Assembly (NCBI GenBank): GCA_946998205.1
Contig: CAMPYJ010000003.1
Coordinates: 50,390 to 114,389 of the forward strand
Reading direction: 5' to 3'
Length of the DNA: 64,000 nt
DNA from: an uncultured Prevotella sp.
Lineage (GTDB): Bacteria > Bacteroidota > Bacteroidia > Bacteroidales > Bacteroidaceae
Positions 45,535-51,852 of the stretch are shown one piece after another. The notes below the pieces were generated by a model. The model saw nothing but the letters and a program-made list of their open reading frames with translations, had not been told where the DNA came from and made no database searches. The position numbers and the translations under genes were made by a program. Each line of letters starts with the position of its first letter. Within the stretch, counting starts at the first letter, position 1.

Positions 45535-47544
45535 TTACTTTCTCAACAAGAAGTCAGATGTCCGGGTAGGAGAATACAGCTCCCAGAGAGAAGCCACGGT
45601 CCACCCCGGTGCGAAGATGTCGTTGTAGAATCCCTTGCCATTGCGTCCGTAGTCCCACGCGGTGTGCTGAACCACCTCAGGATAAAACCCTTCCTTGCCA
45701 ATGCCGCACATGCGGTTGGCGGTTGGCAGGAGTTGGCTCAGCGAAGAGTAGATCACGTCGTACATTCTGCCAAAGCGAGGCTCGTTGACCTGTGCGCCCA
45801 ACCACTTCATGATGTGCGGAAACTCGAAGACGAAGACATCGATATGATTGTTCTCTACCGACACGTTGCCCCATCCGCGGCTGCGGAAACCTAAGTCGCC
45901 GAGCATCTGACCTTCGGCGAATGGCACATCCCACAGATAATACCACGACAAGGCGAAATAGGTGGCCTTGCGACACAGGTTGATATAGTGCTGGCGTTCC
46001 TTGCCTTTGGTCACCATGGCAAGGTAGTAAGTAGACGTGACGGCGGCGATGGCAGCCTCCTTGTCTTCACAGTTGGCGTCGAGGGTTGACGAGAAATAGT
46101 CGGCGGGGGCGATGATGTTCCTTTCCACATAGTCCACCGTCCGCTTGGCTGACTTGAGATAGTTCTTATTGCCAAAATACCGATACCCCATGACCAACGT
46201 TGACGTGGCCGACGGTGTGCTGCCGCCACTGGCGTCTACGTCGGTGCCATCGTCATTGAACTTGCGGGCAAAGTGGCCGTCCGTCTTCTGCAGCTTGATG
46301 AGGTTGTCGAGCAGCGCGCGCGTCTTTGTTTCCCAAGACTTGTGCTTACGTCCTTGGCTCTTTTCGTATTTCAGATAATGCAGAATGGCATAAACGGCCT
46401 CAGACTGTTGACGGATGGAGTGCACCTCCACGGCGTCAAGTCCCTCGCGGTCGAAGTTGACGAAGTCGCGCAGATAGCCATTTTGCGTGAAGCCATGCTC
46501 GAGATAACTGTCAAAGATGGCCTGTCCCTGTCGAACCAAATCGCCCTGTCCGTTCTTCTCACCATACTCTATCTGGTTGAACGCATTCAACAGCACGCGT
46601 CCCACGAAGCCCAACTGAACCTCACCCACCGGCGCGCAGCAATCCGTGCGCAGCGTCATGCCGGAATTATACTTCAAAGGATATTTGGAAACATACGACT
46701 TGCGGAAGTAATTGCACAGGGCCGACTTCATTTCTTCAGCGGTATATAAGGTGCGAATCGGCTTCGGTTGCATACGGTCGAACGTGCTTGTCCATGTGTT
46801 GGCCACGAACCCGCTGAAGTCGGCGGCCTGCTCCTTGCGCACAACCCACGTCAGGGTGCGGCTCTCACCCTTCTCCAGCTTCATGAAAGCCTCGATGGCC
46901 GGCGCCAAGGTTAATTTGCGAATATAGCGTCTCGGCGTTTCCACGTATGGGAAACCAAAGGTCAACTTGGCCACTCCGCTCTCGTTGTCAAAGCCAACGT
47001 AGCCGACAGAGGTCTTACCCGACACGATGACCTCACCTTCTTGTGCCGCGGTAAGTGCTTCGGCAGGCTCATCCAACTGGCGCAAGATGGTCATTCCCTG
47101 ACCTGATTTCAGGTTGAAAGCGCCACTCAATGGCGACGACAAGCGGTCTTCCCGAACGTTCCAACTCTTTGAAGTGTGGAAGGACGGGGCTTCCTTGGGC
47201 GACCGCAAATTCTTATGATACCAAAATCCCGGCAGGTAGAAGTCGCAGTCGTTGGAGCCGAATCCCGTACTCACCGCCCCGCCAAAGTTGAAATACACTT
47301 TCTCGTTGGCGCGGATGGTCACGGTAATCACCTCATCTTGCCCATGACGGCTCACCGTCTTGGTGAGGGTCAAAGGTAATGGAGCGGAGGCTTCAAGCTT
47401 ACCCTCGTGATTGGTTAAGGCATAAGTAACAGCCTTGTTTCCAGGCTGTTTCAAACTGACATGGCATTCCACGTCCGCGGCATAGGCCATGCGTGATGCG
47501 AAAAGGGCACAGGCTATGAGCAAGCCCTTCAATGATTTCTTCAT
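45535..47544 (-). CDS. Exported protein, probable (alpha/alpha)6-barrel enzyme of unknown activity
   Basis: A 669-residue protein with signal peptide MKKSLKGLLIACALFASRMAYA. The first ~230 residues look beta-rich (VKFNFGGAVSTGFGSNDCDF type sequence, with FYLPGFWYHKNLRSP). The rest is helical with repeated tryptophan/tyrosine-rich hairpins (FDRMQPKPIRTLYTAEEMKS, ESYLEHGFTQNGYLRDF-like, WGNVSVENNHIDVFVFEFPH, AWDYGRNGKGFYNDIFAPGW), the style of six-hairpin glycosidases. I do not recognise the family and name no catalytic residues. It is first in the unit with GH43 and GH92, so a glycan-degrading role is inferred. Confidence 0.7.
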   Translation of the reverse strand: MKKSLKGLLIACALFASRMAYAADVECHVSLKQPGNKAVTYALTNHEGKLEASAPLPLTLTKTVSRHGQDEVITVTIRANEKVYFNFGGAVSTGFGSNDCDFYLPGFWYHKNLRSPKEAPSFHTSKSWNVREDRLSSPLSGAFNLKSGQGMTILRQLDEPAEALTAAQEGEVIVSGKTSVGYVGFDNESGVAKLTFGFPYVETPRRYIRKLTLAPAIEAFMKLEKGESRTLTWVVRKEQAADFSGFVANTWTSTFDRMQPKPIRTLYTAEEMKSALCNYFRKSYVSKYPLKYNSGMTLRTDCCAPVGEVQLGFVGRVLLNAFNQIEYGEKNGQGDLVRQGQAIFDSYLEHGFTQNGYLRDFVNFDREGLDAVEVHSIRQQSEAVYAILHYLKYEKSQGRKHKSWETKTRALLDNLIKLQKTDGHFARKFNDDGTDVDASGGSTPSATSTLVMGYRYFGNKNYLKSAKRTVDYVERNIIAPADYFSSTLDANCEDKEAAIAAVTSTYYLAMVTKGKERQHYINLCRKATYFALSWYYLWDVPFAEGQMLGDLGFRSRGWGNVSVENNHIDVFVFEFPHIMKWLGAQVNEPRFGRMYDVIYSSLSQLLPTANRMCGIGKEGFYPEVVQHTAWDYGRNGKGFYNDIFAPGWTVASLWELYSPTRTSDFLLRK

Positions 47545-47588
47545 AAAAAATTTGTTAGTAATAGTTCAATAATTAGTTTATCTTTTTG

Positions 47589-47618
47589 CAAAGTTAATCA
47601 TTTAAACGCATTTACAAG
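47589..47618 (-). promoter_or_regulatory. Promoter of the glycan operon
   Basis: On the minus strand, CTTG (47618-47615), 18 bases, TAACTTTG (47596-47589), 44 bases before the start codon at 47544. Confidence 0.6.
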
Positions 47619-48091
47619 AACAAAAAAAATAAAAAAGGCGGTTTCTCTCTCCCACCATTCCCACCGCAGAGTCTACCGGCAAGCGCACAATTGCGAAACG
47701 CGATTGAAGACCTCGAACATGGGTGTAGAAACGCTTAATTTGCAGCACACGCCTCCAAACACAAGTTAGCGTTGACAATTCCCCGGTTGGGTTCAACCTC
47801 GCATTACGCTCAGAGACGGCCATGCCAAGTATGATTGCACGAACGACGGTCTCACCCATAGCACCGGATGGGGTCTTTCAGTATCCGTCTCGTTCTGTGT
47901 GGTGACGTTGGTCTGGCATCACCACGCGGAAAATTTTCTTGACAACACACCGCTTCATATTTCGCTTATTTCAACACAGCACCGCCTATCGCCGCAAATT
48001 CGCCCAACAAGCGCTATCCATCCATGTTGTTCATTATGAACGATTTACATCTACCACATGGCCGCATGCGTTTATCTTACACCTCTTTGTA

Positions 48092-48318
48092 GGTTAAAAG
48101 CATTGCTTATAGGATGCAATTCGCATGCTTTTGCACCGCAAAACCTTATCCATTGCAGGTGCGAACGACGCTTTTAATCGCAAAAAAAAGCAAGATTTTG
48201 AGGGTGAAAATCAATTTTTCTTCCCAAACCACCTCCCGCTTGTCGCCTGTATGCCTATTGATTTTTTCCAGACCGGATGTTTCACCATGCCGTTTTTGAG
48301 GCGTTTTTTGGTAAAAAA
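48092..48318. repeat. Diverged 228-bp repeat, copy 2 (inverted)
   Basis: The inverted relative of 30744-30972. The region 47619-48091 before it contains only short, unconvincing ORFs and nothing I recognise. Confidence 0.6.
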
Positions 48319-48455
48319 AACTTACGTCACATACCATCTCCGCCGAGGTGTCTCTGCGAGACCGCCATCCAGCCTGTCGCTTGTTCAACGCACCGAACAA
48401 CTCGTTGCTGATGCGAAAGAACCGAATGGCCATTGACAACAAACGGGCCTTTAAA

Positions 48456-48550
48456 GGGCGGTTCTATCAATTACCACCGTAAAGTTTTTTTATGTCGGCC
48501 TTTTTACGTCTTGTCATCTTGTGGACTCTTTTTACGGCGGTTCTATAAAT
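48456..48550. repeat. MITE-like element, copy C (truncated)
   Basis: The first ~75 bases match the left part of copy B closely (GGGCGGTTCTATCAATTACC onwards). The match breaks off and a second left terminus in the same orientation follows (GGCGGTTCTATAAAT, 48536-48550). The internal hairpin and right end are missing. It looks like one broken copy abutting the stub of another. It ends about 40 bases before the tRNA-Arg promoter. Confidence 0.75.
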
Positions 48551-48590
48551 GAGAGATCCGCACCCGTGAAAAAGAAAAGTGTGGTTTTTA

Positions 48591-48622
48591 TTTGGGTCTG
48601 ACCGATAAAATACTTATCTTTG
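48591..48622 (+). promoter_or_regulatory. Promoter of tRNA-Arg
   Basis: TTTG (48591-48594), 20 bases, TATCTTTG (48615-48622): a perfect consensus match, 34 bases before the tRNA. Confidence 0.8.
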
Positions 48623-48656
48623 CACACCATGACGGTGCAGCGGAATGCGCCGAAAC

Positions 48657-48728
48657 GCTCCCATAGTTAAATGGATAGAACGTAGGTTTCCTAAACCTTT
48701 GATCCGGGTTCGATTCCCGGTGGGAGTA
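48657..48728 (+). tRNA. tRNA-Arg(CCT)
   Basis: A 72-base cloverleaf. The acceptor is GCTCCCA/TGGGAGT with a terminal G-U pair, the D arm begins TAGTTAAATGGATAGAAC, and the anticodon loop TTCCTAA gives anticodon CCT. The T arm is CCGGGTTCGATTCCCGG, with discriminator A. CCA is not encoded. A 15-base imperfect copy of its 3' end occurs at 50258-50272, marking it as the integration site of the island that follows. Confidence 0.93.
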
Positions 48729-48944
48729 CTTTCGACCGTTTCAAACGCGGCACATCGAACGCCAAGCATTTGACACACAAACCACTTTTCGCAAATTCGC
48801 GTTTCAAGTCTTTTCATACTCCCGCTGCATGTGTCTTGATGAACAGCAGCTGTTTGCGACAGCAAAGGCACCGTCCACCGCAAGTCCATCACCCCACTCA
48901 CCCTTTGAAGTCTTTTTCTCCGACCGCTCCGGTGCCTGCCGTGC
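48716..48944 (+). repeat. Direct repeat DR1 (tRNA-Arg 3' end plus 214 bp)
   Basis: Starts inside the 3' end of tRNA-Arg and extends downstream. It aligns without gaps to 50258-50486: 13 of 15 tRNA bases match, six bases are unrelated, and then 208 bases carry five differences. The two copies bracket a 1.3-kb segment, like attL and attR or a tandem duplication. Confidence 0.85.
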
Positions 48945-49011
48945 GCTGACGCGCATGAGCTTGAAATAACCCACAAACCCACCACCAACGAAAGCAACCT
49001 ACCGACACACA

Positions 49012-49259
49012 ATGAAAAAAAAGAAGAAATACAGCCCCTGTTCAGCCAGTTCGAGCAAGCATCACGCATCATTAACGATGTGGAGTGCTGGAACGCAAGA
49101 GAATTAGCGTCATTGTTAGGATATAAACTCTGGCAAAATTTTCAAAAAGTCATTGAAAAAGCAAAAGAAGCCTGTGTTAATGTTGGACAAAAGGAAGCAG
49201 ACCATTTTATTGATGTCAATAAAAAGGTTCACCGCCCACCCATGCGTTTTTGTAAATAA
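49012..49259 (+). pseudogene. Truncated, frameshifted dinD-like gene
   Basis: After ATG 49012 comes a run of eight As. One more A would put the ATG in frame with EEIQPLFSQFEQASRII, ECWNARELASLLGYKLWQNF, QKVIEKAKEACVNVGQKEAD, HFIDVNKKV. That is the N-terminal domain of DNA-damage-inducible protein D (BRO-N-like), which normally continues for some 200 residues. Here it breaks off after about 70 and runs into CCCATGCGTTTTTG, a sequence also found after DR2 (about 50524), then stops at 49259. So it is both frameshifted and cut short, a passenger remnant in the island. Confidence 0.7.
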
Positions 49260-49274
49260 ATAAATAAATAAAAA

Positions 49275-49306
49275 CTTGCACGAATAACATAAGCACCGTA
49301 TATTTG
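49275..49306 (+). promoter_or_regulatory. Promoter of hicBA
   Basis: CTTG (49275-49278), 20 bases, TATATTTG (49299-49306), 21 bases before the hicB start. Confidence 0.7.
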
Positions 49307-49327
49307 CGTTGAGGAAATAGCGACAAC

Positions 49328-49696
49328 ATGGAAAAAGGAAATTATATAAGCATCAGCGACAGCGGGGCAAAGCTGTCCGTGTCTGTCATCGTATTCAAGG
49401 AAAACGATGTCTACATAGCCTATTGCCCATCGCTCGACCTCAGCGGCTACGACCACACGGAAGAAGCCGCAAAGCGAGACCTTGAGTACGCCTTGCGCCA
49501 GTGGCTCACCGAGCAGATGGAAAACAACACCCTACACGATGACCTAAGACAACACGGCTGGAAACTGAAAGGCGGCACCGCAAAAGAACCGAGCCTCATC
49601 GACATTCTGAGAGGAAACAAGTCAGCCGACAGAGTCTTTTCCATGTCAGAGTATAGCAAACTGAACGTGCACACCGAGATACCCTGTTGCCAATGA
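49328..49696 (+). CDS. hicB: HicB-family antitoxin
   Basis: A 122-residue protein with the partial RNase H-like fold of HicB: KLSVSVIVFKENDVYIAYCP, LDLSGYDHTEEAAKRDLEYA, and a C-terminal tail with SLIDILRGNK. HicB proteins neutralise the HicA mRNA interferase and usually repress their own operon. The order antitoxin-then-toxin is the reverse of the classic hicAB but common. Its TGA overlaps the hicA ATG (ATGA), giving coupled translation. Family assignment is by pattern and by the clear HicA partner. Confidence 0.75.
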   Translation: MEKGNYISISDSGAKLSVSVIVFKENDVYIAYCPSLDLSGYDHTEEAAKRDLEYALRQWLTEQMENNTLHDDLRQHGWKLKGGTAKEPSLIDILRGNKSADRVFSMSEYSKLNVHTEIPCCQ

Positions 49697-49935
49697 ACAC
49701 CTACAAGTTGAGCAACATAACGTTAGAAGAGTTCAGGCGTTTCCTCTTTGATATAGGATGCAAAAGGGTATCAACAGAAGGTGGACATGAAAAATGGAAA
49801 AAACAAGGACTGCTACGCACTGTCATCCTGCAAACGCACATAGACCCCATACCAGAGTTTATCATAAAGAGCAACCTGCGTACACTTGGGTTTACGCGTT
49901 CTGATTTTATAGAATGGCTGAAACAAAACCGCTAA
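49693..49935 (+). CDS. hicA: HicA-family mRNA interferase toxin
   Basis: An 80-residue double-stranded-RNA-binding-fold toxin from ATG 49693. The pattern TLEEFRRFLFDIGCKRVSTE then GGHEKWKKQGLLRTVILQTH shows the HicA signature Gly-Gly-His, whose histidine is catalytic, followed by DPIPEFIIKSNLRTLGFTRS, the usual C-terminal helix. It should cleave mRNA when free of HicB. Longer than the shortest HicA proteins but within the family range. Confidence 0.8.
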   Translation: MNTYKLSNITLEEFRRFLFDIGCKRVSTEGGHEKWKKQGLLRTVILQTHIDPIPEFIIKSNLRTLGFTRSDFIEWLKQNR

Positions 49936-49950
49936 GCACAACTGCATAAA

Positions 49951-50208
49951 ATGGAAACAAAAAACATGACGGTAGCCATAGAGAAAGACACGGACGGCAG
50001 CCACATCGCCTACAACACAGACTCCTCACCTTACACGCTGATAGGGCGTGGCGGCAGCGTAAGCGAAGCAAAAGCCGACTTTGAAAATTCAATGTCAGAA
50101 GTGGCACAATCCGAAAAAGAAAGGACGGGCAGCATTCCTCACCTACTGACACACGCGCCCAAATATAGCCTACGAATAACAAATACAGTAGCAAAACAAA
50201 GACCATAA
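49951..50208 (+). CDS. Second HicB-like protein, C-terminally altered
   Basis: An 85-residue protein whose first 70 residues match a HicB-like domain (MTVAIEKDTDGSHIAYNTDS, YTLIGRGGSVSEAKADFENS). The end, APKYSLRITNTVAKQRP, departs from the expected tail, and the stop comes 50 bases before DR2. It probably lost its natural C-terminus, including any DNA-binding part, when the island formed. It begins 15 bases after hicA. Whether it still neutralises a toxin is unknown. Confidence 0.6.
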   Translation: METKNMTVAIEKDTDGSHIAYNTDSSPYTLIGRGGSVSEAKADFENSMSEVAQSEKERTGSIPHLLTHAPKYSLRITNTVAKQRP

Positions 50209-50257
50209 TAAACCATAATAATTTACCTATCAATCAATTATAGAATACCACAACTTA

Positions 50258-50486
50258 CCCGGTGGTGGTACTGGCAATCGTTTCAAACGCGACACATCGA
50301 ACGCCAAGCATTTGACAAACAAACCACTTTTCGCAAATTCGCGTTTCAAGTCTTTTCATACTCCCGCCGCATGCGTCTTGATGAACAGCAGCTGTTTGCG
50401 ACAGCAAAGGCACCGTCCACCGCAAGTCCATCACCCCACTCACCCTTTGAAGTCTCTTTCTCCGACCGCTCCGGTGCCTGCCGTGC
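50258..50486 (+). repeat. Direct repeat DR2
   Basis: Second copy of the 229-bp repeat at 48716. It opens with CCCGGTGGTGGTACT, a 13/15 match to the tRNA-Arg 3' end. Its end is followed by CCCATGCGTTTTTG, the same motif that follows the broken dinD. Confidence 0.85.
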
Positions 50487-50619
50487 ATGAGCTTGTGACA
50501 AGCATGAGCCCACCCGCCCCCAGCCCATGCGTTTTTGCAAGCAAACACTACTTCTTCAATGGAGAAGATTGTTAGTCGTAAAAAAATAGTCATGTTCCTC
50601 TATTTCAACAACGAATCAA

Positions 50620-50780
50620 GGGTGGTTCTATAAATTAGCCTTGACCGGTTTGTGAGACTATTTCTGAGATGAATTTGTTTGTTCGTTCAGTCGTATAGCC
50701 CGCTATACTCCTTCACTCACAAACAAATTGACCTCAAAAACAGCCTCGCAAGCTGACAAAGCTAACTTATAGAACCGCCC
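50620..50780. repeat. MITE-like element, copy D (symmetrical form)
   Basis: 161 bp with terminal repeats GGGTGGTTCTATAAATTA and its near-complement. Unlike copies A and B, its left half is an inverted version of the right half (TTGACCGGTTTGTGAGACTA against the complement of the right arm), so the whole element is one large imperfect palindrome around the GTATAGC..GCTATAC core. It ends 120 bases before the ADP-ribosylglycohydrolase start. Confidence 0.82.
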
Positions 50781-50861
50781 TTTAGCGCATCCGGTTTGTT
50801 AATAAAGCATAAAATCAAATCTACTTCATGATTGATAGCTAAAAATATGAGAAGTATTTTA

Positions 50862-50869
50862 TATATTTG
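50862..50869 (+). promoter_or_regulatory. -7 box of the ADP-ribosylglycohydrolase gene
   Basis: TATATTTG matches TAnnTTTG, 31 bases before the start codon. No clear -33 element. Confidence 0.5.
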
Positions 50870-50900
50870 TCAAACACCTTAAATTCTATTATATTGTTAT

Positions 50901-51698
50901 ATGTTAGGAGCCATCATCGGCGACATTGTAGGTTCGCCATACGAATTTGACCAATCTGCGCCAAAAGCAGGTTTTACCCTCTTCGCGGAAGAATGCAGTT
51001 ACACCGACGACACCATCTGTACGGTGGCCATAGCCGACGCCATACTTCGGATGCGCCCTTATCAAGAGTCGCTTCTCGACTGGTGTCACCGCTATCCCAA
51101 CCCCATGAACGGGTATGGCAGCATGTATCAAACTTGGCTACAAGAGAAGAACCCACTCCCACAAAGTTCGTTTGGCAATGGCGCAGCCATGCGCGTTAGT
51201 CCGATAGGATGGCTCTTCGACAACTTTCACGACGTGCTTCGCGAAAGCAAACGCTGCACCGAGGTAAGCCATTGTCACAGCGAAGGCATCAGGGGAGCGC
51301 AGTGCATCGCCACGCTGGTGTATTGGCTGCGCACCTGTCGTATCACGAAAGACGAAATAGAAAGCGCCGTCAAGAGCAAATTCGGGTATGACATTCCACC
51401 CTTGAAAGACATCTATAGAATAGGCAACCTGGGACACTTTGACAGCACATGTCAAGAAACGGTTCCATGGGCTATCCGCTGTTTCCTGGAAAGTGAGAGT
51501 TTTGAAGACGCCATTCGCATCGCCGTTGGCGCGGGTGGCGATACCGACACCAAGGCTGCCATCTGCGGAAGCATTGCCGAAGCTTATTACCAAGTACCAG
51601 AAGAACTGATTGAACAGGCTTACGAATACCTGCCCAGCGACATGCTGCGCGTCATTGATTGTTTCTACGATCATGTGGGAAGGAGCATCAATTCGTAG
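50901..51698 (+). CDS. ADP-ribosylglycohydrolase (DraG-like)
   Basis: A 265-residue all-helical hydrolase that removes ADP-ribose from proteins or small molecules. The N-terminal MLGAIIGDIVGSPYEF, the metal-binding YTDDT (CSYTDDTICTVAIADA) and the second metal motif AVGAGGDTDTKAAICGSIAE are intact, so both Mg sites should form. NGAAMRVSPIGWL is also typical. No ADP-ribosyltransferase partner is nearby, so whether it reverses an endogenous modification or answers a toxin is open. Confidence 0.9.
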   Translation: MLGAIIGDIVGSPYEFDQSAPKAGFTLFAEECSYTDDTICTVAIADAILRMRPYQESLLDWCHRYPNPMNGYGSMYQTWLQEKNPLPQSSFGNGAAMRVSPIGWLFDNFHDVLRESKRCTEVSHCHSEGIRGAQCIATLVYWLRTCRITKDEIESAVKSKFGYDIPPLKDIYRIGNLGHFDSTCQETVPWAIRCFLESESFEDAIRIAVGAGGDTDTKAAICGSIAEAYYQVPEELIEQAYEYLPSDMLRVIDCFYDHVGRSINS

Positions 51699-51731
51699 CA
51701 TCACGCAGCATAACCCACAAACAACAACGAC

Positions 51732-51768
51732 ACGGCCACCCATCGATCTTCATACGATGGGTGGCCGT
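51732..51768. terminator. Terminator between convergent genes
   Basis: ACGGCCACCCATCG (51732-51745) pairs perfectly with CGATGGGTGGCCGT (51755-51768) over a 9-base loop, with TT following on the plus strand. The gap to 51853 holds nothing else recognised. Confidence 0.8.
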
Positions 51769-51852
51769 TTCGATTGATGTTGAATTTCCAATCATGCTCC
51801 ATGACCATGACTGACGGGCATCAGGCCTACGGATGTCATGATGGGACGCTTG

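Noticed and set aside
47602..47859. An 85-residue minus-strand open frame upstream of the glycan operon
   Set aside because: It overlaps the promoter of the neighbouring gene and its sequence looks random.
48201..48440. Open frames in the gap before tRNA-Arg
   Set aside because: They fall within or beside the 228-bp repeat and show no protein-like conservation signals.
48614..49072. A 152-residue minus-strand open frame covering tRNA-Arg and DR1
   Set aside because: It runs through the tRNA gene; a similar frame at 50255-50593 exists only because DR2 repeats the DNA.
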